64,000 nt of DNA from Cubamyces lactineus (taxonomy: Eukaryota; Basidiomycota; Agaricomycetes; Polyporales; Polyporaceae): positions 1,302,001 to 1,366,000 of the forward strand of contig JACDTU010000008.1 in NCBI GenBank assembly GCA_022376465.1, in the 5' to 3' direction. The position numbers and the translations under genes are program-made. Positions 22,457 through 34,085 of this stretch are shown here, piece by piece. Numbering within the stretch: position 1 is the first letter of the stretch; each line of letters begins with the position of its first letter. The notes under the pieces were generated by a model. That model searched no databases. It was given only the letters and a program-made list of their open reading frames with translations, and was not told the origin of the DNA.

Positions 22457-23261
22457 ACGTTGAGCCCGTCGCGCTCAAAATGCACATATGCTCGACCAGA
22501 CGTTTCGGATGTTCCGGCGCTGCTCGCAGATGAAACATTTGCATGTGTAAAATAGACGGAAGTCTTGCATACCCCTATGCGCATTACTGTACAGTCGACT
22601 CTAAGTTCACCGCATTTGTATCTCGTGCACTCGACAGTCAAGTGTTAACTCGCCGCATTGTGCAACAAGCAGCATGCACCGCTCACGGATCTTGTGCCGG
22701 TCTGGAATTGACCGGTCGATCGAGCGACGGGCGGGGAGTGTTCTGGCGGAGAAAAGAATTTGCTAGGAAATGTTCCTGGCGGTGACGAGCGCCAAGATCC
22801 GGCGCGCCTACAACTCTTCCGCTCGTCCTACGCGATGATCCGGCGAGGCAGCTCAGCTCAAGAGGTAATCCCTATGCGCAGGTAGACTAAGTGCTCAATA
22901 ACCATCTAGTTGATTGAACGTAGTTATGAGGCAACAGCAAGGCAAGTTGTATAAGAGACGACTGCAGCGGACGTCATCCGCGAGAACTTGAGGTGGGCGG
23001 GAGACAAATACTCGACTCACTGGTCTCTCCAGACATCACCTGCCTGGCACCAAGATGACGAACAAGATCGATCCGCCCGCTGCGCTCATGGCCGAACCGA
23101 GGCCGCAGAAAAACATAAGAGCGCGTCTGTAGATCGCGATTTTTTCTCCAGTAGCAGCACCATTTCCCCTCCTCCGCGTTTTCCTACCAGTGGCACGTCC
23201 TGCGCCGCTAGCCTCCAGGCACCAGAAGTACATAGATTGACCGTCAGGGTATTGCACCGGT
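22457..23261. other. Intergenic, LYS12 to MFS transporter
   Basis: 805 bp. A small inverted repeat (CCGGTC, seven bases, GACCGG) occurs near 22697-22715. The open frames here overlap on both strands and match nothing I recognise. Confidence 0.55.
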
Positions 23262-25112
23262 ATGAACCCGACCATCCATCCACCTCTAGACGACGAGTAC
23301 GAACTCTCGATCGTCCAGCCGAATTCAGGACAGCAAACGCCTACGGGCGTGCAAACACCAACACCATATTCGGCGCAGTCGTCGCAGGCAGCACTACAAG
23401 CCGCTCTTGACGATGGTGTCACCGTGCAAGAGCTTGCGCCCATGGATCGGGGCGTCCGCGCGTGGACGTTCTGCTTCTCCGCGTTCTTGCTCGAGATGAC
23501 GATTTGGGGATTTTGCTTCAGGTACGGCTTTCTTTGTGATCTGAATTGCCGGATGGGTAGCTGAACAAATTCATTGCAGTTACGGTATCTTCCAAGGTAG
23601 CCTATCTTTTGTAGAGTGCTCAAGTGCTGTATGAGTAACCACTGCATCTTCAGATTACTATACGACACACCCGCCATTCAACAAGTCGTCGAGTGTAGCA
23701 ATCGCCTCCGTTGGCACCATCGCAATAGCGCTGCAGTATTGTGAAGTGAGTACACAACTCGCACTGGCTATCCGAACAGCGCTCACCAAGAATTTCTTTA
23801 GGCATTGGTATTTTTCCTTACCTTTGGACGATACCCAGAGTATCTAAAGTTGGGCATGTGGGGTGGCCTGGCCCTCTACTTCTTGTCCATCTTCTGCGCC
23901 AGCTTTGCCAATCAGGTAGGAGTCATATTGCGTTTGTCCTTCGTTGTCTTCCATTTGCTCAACGCGGCCGTTACATGAAGGTGTGGCAGCTCATCTTGCT
24001 ACAAGGTGTTGGGTTCGGGATCAGCGGCGGGCTGTTATACGTCCCCGTGATCAAGCTCCTGAGTGAATGGTTCTCAGAACGCAAAGGCCTCGCCGGAGGC
24101 ATCATCTTCGCGGGGGGTGGTGTCGGAGGTACGCCCCTTCATTCCGGTTCTGTTCTTTGAGGCTAAATAGCTTATGTGTTACACAGGCTTCGCATTCCCC
24201 TTCATATTGAACGTCATGCTTGACAAGCTGGGTCTCCCATGGACGCTCCGCATATGGGCTATTGGCTCAACGCTGTGCGCTGGCCTAGCTTTGCTGGGCA
24301 TGCGTCCCCGTCTTCCTGTCCCGAAGTTCACCGGGAACCAGCGGCGCCCCCGTTTCATTCCTCCGCAGCTTGGGTTCTTGAGGAACCCGATTTTCTGGAG
24401 CGTGGTAAGTTTACTTTCAGGTATATGCCGAGACAAGATCAGATGTGCTTACTTGACGGATGTCCCTAGTCGTTGACGACCCTCTTGCAAGGCCTTTCAT
24501 ACTTCCCCGTCTCTCTTTACATTGCAAGCTTCACTCGGGCGCTGTCATCACCTCTGACGGCGACAATTGTCCTCTCCGTATTCAACTCCTCCGCCGTCGT
24601 AGGCCAGATCGTCCTCGGACATCTTAGCGACATCTTCCCATACCCATGGGTCATGCTCGCGAGTGCCCTCGGCAGCGGGACCGGCGCTTTCCTCCTCTGG
24701 GGTCTAGCCAACGCAGCCACGCAGCTCTACTTCTTCGCAGTCATCTTCGGCGCATTGGTGAGTCCTCATCTACCGCCACCTCACTACGCTTAGAGCTCGC
24801 TAACACACGCACGTATCACAGAGCGGCGGCTTCTCGTCAACATGGCCGCGAGCTGCATCCGACTGTGCACGGGGCAAGCCCGAGTACGCAGGGCTCGCGC
24901 TCGCGAGCACCGCGATCTTCAAGGGCATCTCCGCCATTATCGGGCCCATCATTTCCGGCGTCCTGCTCGAGGCGGGCAAGGGCGCAACAATTGGTGGCGT
25001 GTTTGGCCGGGAGGGCTACGGCGCTGTCGAGATCTTCGTTGGGTCGTGCGCGCTCGCGACGGGGGCGGGGAGCATCCTCGTCGCACGTGCGAGCCAGAGG
25101 GCTCGGGTTTAG
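23262..25112 (+). CDS. MFS transporter, monocarboxylate (MCT) type
   Basis: Predicted proton-linked carrier of the fungal MCT/Mch family; the cargo cannot be told from sequence. Exons 23262-23521, 23580-23596, 23654-23745, 23802-23915, 23981-24128, 24187-24404, 24470-24757 and 24822-25112 give 475 residues. A disordered N-terminus of about 65 residues rich in T/P/Q precedes about 12 hydrophobic segments. Family signs: DRGVRAWTFCFSAF at the start of TM1 (position of the MCT D-G-x-W motif), SYGIFQDYY, RYPEYLKLGMWGGLAL, GVGFGISGGLLYVPV, LLSEWFSERKGLAGGI between TM4 and TM5, and GHLSDIFPYPW in the second half. The 17-nt second exon is required to keep SYGIFQD in frame. Convergent with the CLD1-like gene. 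Confidence 0.88.
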
Positions 25113-25694
25113 AACATGTTATAACTTCAAGCTTTTGGTTCATGGATGGATCGAGGTCAGGGACGTCTTGCATTGTGGACATACGGGTAATGTAGTAGTC
25201 GCATATGTAGTGCTATCGCAACACGCATAGAGTACAGTACATGTTCTCGATAGACCGCCAATACATGGATTCGCTCTTGCACCTTCTCTGGCTTCGCCGT
25301 CCGGACTGTGGTGTGCATCGAGGCTTCAGCACTTTGCGAGTGACGAGACGACGAAGCATTCTACCAAGCCTGATGCTCAGGAGACATATTTACGCCAGCG
25401 TGATGGGTCGTAGCAAGCTTCTGCAGGCTGAAGGTGCTGCTCACAGGCTCCTAGGAATAGGCTCGCACAAGCACGTTGTACGCACTAGCAAAATCATTCA
25501 TATTCTTTGAATTCTATTTGTGATGTCGTTGTGAAGTCACTTGCAATAGATTATACGCTGACAGCCTGCGTTGCTACTATAGGGTGTCCATATGAGTGCA
25601 CAAGTTACAGTCCCGAAGTGTAGATACAGAGAGCGTGCGACGGTTGATTACCGTTGACTCTATACATAATGTCATGCCCAGAGAGAAATATCGT
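25113..25694. other. Intergenic, convergent 3' region
   Basis: 582 bp between converging stop codons, so it must hold both terminators. A 89-codon frame at 25241 has no recognised homology. No repeat seen. Confidence 0.55.
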
Positions 25695-27284
25695 CTACGC
25701 CGAGTATGGGGTGCGGCCGGACCCAGCAGGACGATCGAGCTCCTTGATCAGTAGGTCGTTCATCGCCTTGGGGTTGTCCAAATAAACTGCAAGAGAACGT
25801 GTCAACTCTAATGAGGTTGAAACTGAAAAGTGTGAGGTTACGTACCATGGTGACCGGCATGGGGAATCATGTACATCCTACCCAAGCCGTTGCCAGCTTG
25901 GCGTAGGCGCTCTACGGATTCCTTGCCACCTTCTGGGTCCATCCAGTCATGGTCGCCATCTGTGTCGAAAAGCTCAGCGTCGGAGTAAAAATTATACAAC
26001 CTGAATCGTACGCACAAACAAAAGTGACAGGTATCTTCAACGCGGATATTCGGTCTACCATTGGTCTTCTAGCATGTGCACCCGGAGCGAGCAAGTGTGC
26101 TAGCGTAGTTGAGGGTCAGCACATGTACCATCGCATATCCTACACAACTCTACACTCACATATACAGTATTCGCCAGAACCCTTGGCGAGTGTGATGTTC
26201 ATAATGTATTCGTTCATGGCACGGGTATCTTCCTCGTCGAGGCCGATAAACCGTCTTGTCGCGTATTTGCCAATTAGCAAGGGTCCCCAGAACAGCGTGG
26301 ACCGCACGACTTGGAACGGGCTCCAGCCTTGCTCCCACAGATACGTAAGCACCTTGCGGCTTCTTGACTCCTGCCGCTGTGCTTCCTGCTGACTGGACCT
26401 GAGATCCTCAACACGCTTAGAGTCGGCCGGCTCTGGGTGGTCATGGTCCGTCGCGCCCGTTGTCTGCGGGTCTGTCAACTCGCGAGAGGGTACGGTGCTG
26501 TTCGGGTCCCGAGGGATGCCAGCCGGGGACAGAAGGATAAGCTTGTTGACACGCGTGGGATAACGCAACGCGTATGCAATGCTCAAGTAACCTCCTAGCG
26601 AGTGGCCAACCAGCGTCATGGTCTCAAGGCCCATCTTGCGCCGCCATTGCTCGAGCGAGTCAATGAAGAACGACTCGGCTTCGCGCACGCGCCCGTCAAT
26701 GTCTTCTCGCTTAGCCTTGACGTGAAACGGAACGCGCGCAGAGCGGCCCATACCGAGCCAGTCGACCGCATACACGGAGGTGCCACGTTTACCAGCCCAC
26801 TTTCCTAGCGCAGGGAAGTTTTGGAAGAAGAAACCGAGCCCGGCGCCATAGCCGTGAAGTACAACCGCAGGGGCCGGAGCTTCGGGGGATGGAGAAGTAG
26901 CGGTTATCGAGAATGTGTTGAGATAATGTCTGGGATCGTCGAGCACGACGCGGGAGCTTTGGGCAGTGACCGGAGTTGCATTGTCTGGAGTGGCTGGTGG
27001 GGAGCCCGCAGGGCGGAAGTACGGAAGCTTCCTACGGCGACTTTGAATAAGCGTCATTGAAGCGGAAGTGTGGCCGGACGCACCTTAGTAATCGTTCTTC
27101 ACTGGCAGCAGCACTTTTCTCTCCTGCGGACCACCTGAGCAGAGCAAAGAGTTGGACCTCGGGTTATGGCAAGCTGTGTGTTTACTTACCAGCTCTTGGC
27201 ACTGGCAATGAACGTCGAAGGAACCTCTCTCGCCGGAGGGAGATGGGGTATGGAATCTGCCAGGGAGGAAGCACTATCGCTCAT
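25695..27284 (-). CDS. Alpha/beta hydrolase, CGI-58/ABHD5-CLD1 family
   Basis: Members are lipid hydrolases or lysophospholipid acyltransferases; yeast Cld1 deacylates mitochondrial cardiolipin. Minus-strand exons 27190-27284, 27084-27134, 26166-27040, 26016-26099, 25846-25959 and 25695-25786 give 436 residues. An ATG at 27057 also opens a long frame, but the two upstream exons supply SAKSWWSAGEKSAAASEERLL, which matches the W-rich N-terminal helix of this family, so the start was set at 27284. Core motifs: LHGYGAGLGFFFQNF (oxyanion loop), DWLGMGRSA, GHSLGGYLS (nucleophile Ser in G-x-S-x-G, so catalytic unlike animal CGI-58), YGDHDWMD with the acid, and HAGHHVYLDNP giving His and an H-x4-D motif. 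An inserted charged loop of about 45 residues after LLSPAGIPRDP is disordered. The cardiolipin substrate is inference. Confidence 0.88.
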
Positions 27285-27915
27285 CAGCGTCAGCTTGGCG
27301 AGCCTATGGCGTGCAAGGAGTGGTCTAAGAACTGAGGAAGTCAACGTGAGAGAGCGAGAGACGAAGACGATGGCAGAGAGAAAGAAAGAGGTGATGGAGG
27401 AGGCGGGGAGAGGACTGAAGTAATCATTAATGGAGGCGCCTCGCCCTCGTGCCGATCGTACGCGTGGGCGTCAAATTGTGCCGCAGCGTGCAAACAGGCG
27501 CCCCCTGCCGGAATCAAGACGCAAGCTACGAGCGCAGTCCCGACCGCGAGATACGAAAGCCGGTCGGAATTCCTTGCAACGGTTGCGGCTAGGCTGCATA
27601 AGCACGACATTCAACTTGGGCACATCCGCCATCTACTGTCCAGGCAGCAGCGCTATGGGTTGCTCCATTAGTCCATTCATTATAATAGTAGGTGGTGACA
27701 GTATGAATCGGCTTCCACCTGGGACAGACAAACAGCGTTTTTCCGCGCGATGACAAGGCCTAGTCCCTGCATACAGGTAAGGCGGGAAATACTGTCGCAC
27801 AGGGTGCCTACACGCACTGTGCGTTGCAGCACAAAGATCACAGTGCCTACGAACAGCAACATTCAGCCTAAGTATCAATATCGTACGTGTAGAAACGAGC
27901 TTACATTGTACGCCT
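27285..27915. other. Intergenic, CLD1-like promoter and uS11m 3' region
   Basis: 631 bp between two minus-strand genes. The part next to 27284 is pyrimidine-rich on the minus strand (about 27340-27420), a usual fungal promoter feature. No gene recognised. Confidence 0.5.
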
Positions 27916-28602
27916 CTAAATTCGCCTCGTCTTCTGGCCCCTCGTACCACCAATCTTGATAGGCGTCCTGTCCGTCACCCGCTTCAGCCTGTCCTTAACG
28001 TTCGCCCCGACCGACGTCGTGACCGCGGTGAGCATCGCCTCCCGCCCCGCGCCGAAGCCCTTGAGGAACAGCTGCCACTCAAAGTCCGTCTTCTGCATCT
28101 CCGCCTCCATCGCCGCGATGATGCCCACCGCGCACTGGTACCCCGCCTCGTACCCGTTCCGGTTGCTCTTCTTGAACCCGAGCTTCCCGCCCGTGAGCGT
28201 GAGGAGCTGGTTCCCGTTCGGCCGCGCGAACGTGACGATCGTGTTGTTCCGCGTCGCCTTCACCGATACCGCGTACAGGGCCTTCGTCTGGCCGACCTCC
28301 GCCTTGGCTATCCTATTGGCGGCGCTGGCAGGGTTCGCGGGATAGCTGTCCGCCGGGGCTTGAGGGGGACCGTCGTCGACAATCGTGGTCTCTAAAGCGG
28401 CTTGGGCCGGAGGGATATCCGCGCTCGAAATGTCCGTCTCCGGCACAGTAGTTGACGAGGACTCGAGGAACTCTGTGAGTTCTGGTGGTTGTGAGGAAGA
28501 GCTCGCGCTAGCACATGCCGGGGCAGACGAGGAGAACGAAGCGGTCCATGCACGGTGTGTCACTGTTGACCTGAGTGTAGGAAGAGCTCTAAGAAACGAC
28601 AT
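27916..28602 (-). CDS. Mitochondrial ribosomal protein uS11m
   Basis: Small-subunit protein of the mitochondrial ribosome (bacterial S11; Mrps18 in yeast), which lines the mRNA exit platform with 16S-type rRNA. Single exon, 228 residues. Residues 1-35 are Arg/Ser/Ala-rich (MSFLRALPTLRSTVTHRAW), a mitochondrial presequence, then a disordered linker to about 95. The S11 fold follows: LYAVSVKATRNNTIVTFARP, GGKLGFKKSNRNGYEAG, QCAVGIIAAM, LFLKGFGAGREAMLTAV, and the signature C-terminus PIKIGGTRGQKTRRI. Divergent from QCR9, with 241 bp between the starts. Confidence 0.95.
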   Translation of the reverse strand: MSFLRALPTLRSTVTHRAWTASFSSSAPACASASSSSQPPELTEFLESSSTTVPETDISSADIPPAQAALETTIVDDGPPQAPADSYPANPASAANRIAKAEVGQTKALYAVSVKATRNNTIVTFARPNGNQLLTLTGGKLGFKKSNRNGYEAGYQCAVGIIAAMEAEMQKTDFEWQLFLKGFGAGREAMLTAVTTSVGANVKDRLKRVTDRTPIKIGGTRGQKTRRI

Positions 28603-28843
28603 GGCAAAGGCGTGCCCAACAGCGGCAGCGAGACCTCGAGAGCAGTGGTGACACGGAGAGAACAGGCGCGAGCTAGCACTGTACTCGGACTTGAGCTAGA
28701 CTTTGGCTTGCCAAACGCGCGAAAAGGCACTGGCCACCTATGGGCGCCTCTGCACACATTCCAAACTCCGCCCGGTGAGAGACTCGAGCGTCTATCCCGA
28801 CTCTCCCGATTCACCACGAACACCGACTCGACGACCACCAGCC

Positions 28844-29240
28844 ATGTCTGTGAGTGCTCCTGCCGCCCACGCCCTCCCCCACACGCCGTATTCTGACTGC
28901 TAATGTACTGAATAGCTGGCAAACACCTTCTACAACGCTCTTGTCAAGCGCAACAGTGAGTATTCCCCACAACGACGGTGCGGGTCTCCGAACGTCATAT
29001 ACTCACCAATCCCTTCCCCTTCCTCCACCGCGCGCAGGTGTGTTCGTGCCGACCATCTTCGCCGGTGCGTTCGCGTTCAGCATCGGCTTCGACCTCGGCA
29101 TCTCGCACATCTGGGACACATGGAACAAGGGGGTACGTCGCACATCCCATCCGCCATGTCGTCGAACGAGAGGGTACTGACGACCCCCCTTGCAGAAGCA
29201 GTGGAAGGACATCCGTGAAAAATACGTACAGGACGCATAG
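28844..29240 (+). CDS. QCR9: Cytochrome bc1 complex subunit 9
   Basis: Small single-pass subunit of respiratory complex III in the inner mitochondrial membrane. Exons 28844-28849, 28916-28955, 29038-29132 and 29196-29240 give 61 residues. The first coding exon is two codons (MS). The protein reads LANTFYNALVKRNSVFVPT, then the membrane helix IFAGAFAFSIGFDLGIS, then IWDTWNKGKQWKDIREKY; the family pattern of basic N-terminus, FAGAF helix and W-D-x-x-N-x-G-K-x-W-K is clear. No cleavable presequence, as is usual. Too small and too spliced to be found as a single open frame. Confidence 0.93.
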
Positions 29241-29954
29241 AGACGCCGCGCGCACGCTTTCCCCTGTCGTACCACCCTCCAGCAGCAGTACCCGTATCAT
29301 ATAATTCCATTGCTAGTCGCGGATACGACGTTGGTGCGGTTGCGCCCTGCCCGAATCTGCGTGTCACTCGGAACGACCCGGCGACATGCCTCACCCTCTC
29401 AACAGGCTGAGCATCGCCATGATGCTGCGGTTCACCCACCGACATACGCCAAGTGCATGGTTATTTGGTGGTGAGATAACGATAATATTGAAAGGAAAAG
29501 TCTAAGTCGAGGCTCTAATCCTAACATGGGACATCCGAGACACAAACCTGACCATAGAGAGAAGCGATTGAGAAGAATATACGGAAAGAGACGGAGGAAG
29601 ACACATTATATGTACGTCGTCGTAGCCTACCGAGCGGGAATGATACATGTACACGCTGCAAGAAATGTCGGAAGATGAAAAAGAAAGGAGTGGGATCTAA
29701 CGTTCATGTTGGGGGGATTGGTGATGCATGCATGTGCACAACAAATGCAGACGAACAGGACGATACGACGGCTTAAGGATAGGAAAAGAGACGAGAGGCG
29801 AGAGATGAAAGATGAGAAACGAGAGATGAGATATGCGGTGGTGCAGAATAAGTAGAGGAGGGAGGGGATGTGTGAGGGGCAAGAGACAAGAAAAACTATG
29901 TGCACATGAATTGAGTTGAGCAACGACGAACGGGCGGAGGGGCCAGCAGCAGAC
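29241..29954. other. Intergenic, convergent 3' region with GA-rich tract
   Basis: 714 bp between converging stops of QCR9 and KCS1. Purine-rich low complexity (GAGAGATGA-like units) at about 29780-29870 on the plus strand. The minus-strand frame across this tract is low-complexity and not called. Confidence 0.55.
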
Positions 29955-32900
29955 TCAGGTAGAGATCATCCCCAGGTCCTCCTCGCCCTCCTCCGTCCTG
30001 AAGATCTCCTCAAAGATCTCCTTCCCGTCCGTCGACAGCGGCGGGAGCTGGTCCGCGACCGCCGCGGGGTCGTCCCGCGAGCACTTGATGCGCCGCAGCC
30101 GCTCCTCGTTCCATATCCTCTCCAGCGTCTCCGCGAGGTTCATCAGCCCGAACAAGAACCCGCGGTCGGGCTGGTCGGGGTAGTGCGGCGGGAAGCGCGC
30201 GTAGATGAGCCCCGTCTCCGGGTCCACCTCCGCCTGGTAGCCCTTCCCGCTCGTCACCTCCTCCACCTCTCCGCTCGGGGGATACGGCAGCCAGTCGCGC
30301 CCCGTCGTCGTGTGCGCAAAGTCGACAAGCCGGATCTGCACCTCGCCGCGCTTGCGGCGCCGGCTGCTGCGGTCGGCCACGGGCCCAAGGAGCAGGTCCT
30401 CGCTGTGCGAGCGGCGCAAGGTAGGACGTTGCGCTCCACCTTCCGCCGTGCTAGCGCGGCCATCGAGCTGCCGTCGCTCGAGAGACTCGCCGCGCTTGCT
30501 CCGCGCAGAGGGGTTCTCGAGCACGGACGCACGGAACGCCTCCTGCGCATCGCGGTCGCCGTCGTAGATCATGAGCAGCGAACAGCCGTAGAAGCGGTAG
30601 CCCTTGAGGCGGTTGACGATGCGCGCGAGCGCATACACCTTGCGCAGGATGACGGGGATCTGGTACACGAGCAGGCGCTCGCCGTCGTGCAGGAACGACT
30701 GGAGCACCCCGGGGAAGTCCTCCGGGCGAACCTCGCGTCCCTTGTACTTGTCCTGGGTGACGTAGGACTGGGTAACGTGGTTCCATACCTTGATAAAAGC
30801 ACACAAGCTGTGTCAGCGAACCGAGCATTTGCAGCACACATCAAACCCAACATCCGACCCATTGACACCAGGCACGCGGGAGGAGGCGAAAACGACTGCG
30901 CACGCCGCCCCCTACCCTGAAAGCGACCACAAGCGCAAACAAAGTGCCAGATGTCCCCCGCATATATAGACCAAGGCGACGCAGGGAAGGGCAGAACATG
31001 GATGACACTTACCTGCATCCCGCACACGCGCACTCCCAGAGTCTTGCTCGTCGTCCGCTCGCACTTCTTCCGCTGGCTCTTCTTCTTCGCGAGTGTTGCG
31101 TCCATCCCGTACTGACGAGTGCCCATCTTGAGGTCGAGGACGCACGAGTACTTGAGCCGGCCCGTTAAGTCTTCCATCAAGATGAAGTGGTTCTGCCGCG
31201 TCACCGCTGGATCTGCGTCGCGGCACTGCGATGGGTCGTGCGGCTGCGACTGTACAGGAAGGGGCGGAAGCGAAGGTGGCTCGGAGACACTGGATAGCTG
31301 GGGCTCATGCGACCTCGAACGGCTCCGACGGTACGAACGCGCGGAGAACGACTCGCCATCCCTGTCCTGCGCAGACGCACCCGCGTCCCGTTGAGAGGAC
31401 TCAAAGTCGAACACCTCAGGCGGTGCGTCGTTGCGTTGCTTCGCATGCGTAGGGTACTGCCCGAGGTTGCTGATCTGCCGCTCGCTTTGTACGCGGCGCA
31501 ACGGCTGCCCGAGAATGCTGCACTCCTCCTGCCGCAGACGCTCGACTCTGCTCAACTTCTTGCGGCGCTGACAAGGGTGCGCGCCGTCGCTGAACGGCGT
31601 CCCGTCGCCTTCAATGTCCGCGACATCTCCGTCGTCGTCTGCCCGCGTACTCGCCGGCCCACGTCCAGACACCCGCCGCGAGAGCCGGCGGAGGAGCGTG
31701 CTGAAGACATGGTCCTTGAACTTCGTATTGACGACCGTCGAGCCCGTCCCGCCAAAGAAGCCATTCTGGTACAAGCTCCCCGGCGACATGGCACCCTGCG
31801 CAGATATGCTCCGAGCCACGGGCATGAAAGACTGCCGCGGCGAATTCGTAGGCGTGCGGCTATCGGAGTCTTCTGCGGTGGAGGAATACGCGAGCTTGCT
31901 CGTCGGATGGCGCGAGGAGGAGCCGCAGGTCAAGTTGCGCGAGCGGAACGCCGTAAGAGCTAGGTCGGGGCTTGACGCCGTCATCGCACTCAGGGACGGC
32001 CTCCCGAGGCGTCGATCCATGGGTCGCCCAGACGCGAATGAATGCGACATCGATCGGTGCCGCGAACCACGCAACAGCCACTGAGGAATGATATGCCTGT
32101 TGTAATCGAGCGCGACTTCGGGCAGCTCCGCTGCTTCCTCGACGTCGGTGTCACCTCCTTGCTGTTCCGCCGAACTACTGTGCGTGCCGTGAACACTATC
32201 GCTGGCAGACTTCGGGAAGAAGGGGCGACGGAATCTCGAAGCGCCATTTGCCGATCGCGGGGCGTCATCCGTGGACATCTTCGGGGAAACGCTAGAGCTC
32301 TTGGGAACTCTGCGGTAGCTTACGAGCATCACTCCGAGATAGCGAGGAATGAACTCAAGCAAGGGAGGGGCTTCGCGTTCCACGGCTTCGTAGAACAAGT
32401 TCTCGCGGGAAACAAGCGGCTAAGACAGAGATGCTTGACATGAGTACCTTGTTGTTAAATACTGAAGCAATCACACAGACCTTGCATACGGCGCGTTTTG
32501 TAAACTTGTAAATCGCACTATGCCCGCCTACCTGGTTCCTAAACGGCCGTAGAGGTATATGAGGCAAGCTCTCTTGTGAGAAGTTAAACAGCCCTGGAGC
32601 ATCAGCGAATTCGCTGTCAGCAGCGCCGTTCATGTTCTGGGAGCCATACGCCATCTCGTCGTACGAGGATAACAGTGCACGTTGTTGACGTTCGTCGTCT
32701 TCATCGCTCGCATGGTGGACATGGGGCTGAGGATGAGGACTTGTCCGCGAGGGCGAAAGGGGGAAGGGAGAAGATGCAGAGGTTGTGGAGGTCGTGGTAG
32801 TGACGGAGGCGGTCTCCCACGCGGATTCGTCGTCCGTAGACCAAGGGGAGTCGTATGGGTTGGGATGGGGCGCTATTGGAGGAACAGTGAACGGATTTTC

Positions 32901-34085
32901 GATTGGCGCCTCAGGAGAACGTGACCGCGTCGGCTCGCGGAGAGCAGGTGGAGGAACTTCATGGAGATCGAACGGCGAGACCGCGCGCTCGGCAGAAGGG
33001 TGTGGGGGGCGATGAGGGTGCTCAACAAGTGGTGATCGGGTGGAAGGAGAGGGTGGAAAGCGGGGGCGATTGGGAGACAAAGAAGCTTGCGCCTCCTGAA
33101 GATACGTCGAGCCAGAAGAGGCTGTAGACTCAGACCCGGGAGAGGCAGCAGCCGCATCGAGCGGTGGCGATTCTTCGATCCATACACTTCGTTCTCGTGG
33201 CCGGCCCCGGCCGTCTTCGTCGCGACCAGCTTGGACCGCCGCACGCCACTGGACAAGATCATTGAGTACTGTATCTCGGCGCGATAACGTCCGCTCTTTA
33301 CGTCTCTTGAAGTCTTGCTCGCGGAGGCTGACGAGAGAGCTGGTGCTCTCGCGCGTCCGAACGCGCTCCAGGCCGGTCGTGCTCTTCTCTCTGCGGACCG
33401 CTGCGGTTTCGCGATCCGGCCAGTCTGACCGCTTGACGAACTCGAACTGAGCCTCGCCAACTTCTCCAACGGGTACGCCGCCTCTTCGTTTGGCGCGAGG
33501 AGAATCAGGCCTCACTAGTGCAAGAGACTCGACTTCATCCTTCTCAGCCGTAGGACTTGGTGCGGTCTCCTTGAAAAGGTCGAGGGACGCTGCGACTTTG
33601 CGGCCGATGCCAGAGGTCGAGGAGGACGGTACGGGGCGATCAGGGCTAGAAGAAGAGCTGGAATATGGAGGGGAGGGTGATCGTCGGGACGGCGCGCGAA
33701 GAGGGCGAGCAGGAGAGACGGGATGAAACAGTTCTGATTTTTTGGACGTACGAGGGGACGGCATCGTCAGGGCTCTCTCTGAAGCACGGCGGAAGGCTTT
33801 GCGGTAAGCGACGCGGAGAGTGGGAGGACCGTTATTCGCAGGTTGTGTCTCAGTTCCAGAGCCATCGGACTCGCTGTCGGAGTCATCGTTCCAGCCGCGC
33901 TTCCTGTGGATCTTGTGGGAGTGAGTGCGAGCGGGTTTGGAGGGGAGGGTGAATATGCGAGACTTGCGAGGGCCGGGGGAGGCGGAGGGAGTGGAGGTAG
34001 CGGTGACTGTGGCTGAGGATGACGGGGAGGAGGGATAGGGAAGAGACTGCCTCTCGGAGCGTGAGCTCTCGGAGGCGGGATTCAT
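29955..34085 (-). CDS. KCS1: Inositol hexakisphosphate kinase (IP6K/Kcs1)
   Basis: Makes 5-PP-InsP5 from InsP6; inositol pyrophosphates signal phosphate and energy state. Minus-strand exons 32481-34085, 31013-32419 and 29955-30788 give 1281 residues. About residues 1-500 are disordered, Ser/Pro/Arg-rich. The catalytic fold starts at [17 protein letters not shown] and [18 protein letters not shown], then ends of the N-lobe at [20 protein letters not shown] disordered insert of about 330 residues follows, then [23 protein letters not shown] with the P-x3-D-x-K-x-G motif, in which the Pro is Ser960. Then [16 protein letters not shown], the SLLMIYDGD motif and [12 protein letters not shown] with the metal-binding Asp. 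The inserts, large even for fungi, leave all other motifs intact. The second intron is 224 nt. Gene identity is firm. Confidence 0.93.

Noticed and set aside
29627..29923. Minus-strand frame rich in Ser/Phe/Leu
   Set aside because: Arises from the GA-rich tract; no membrane-protein pattern beyond low complexity.
30789..31012. Extra exon inside the 224-nt KCS1 intron
   Set aside because: GMQ joins directly to VWNHV as in other Kcs1 proteins; the stop-free frame through it is chance.
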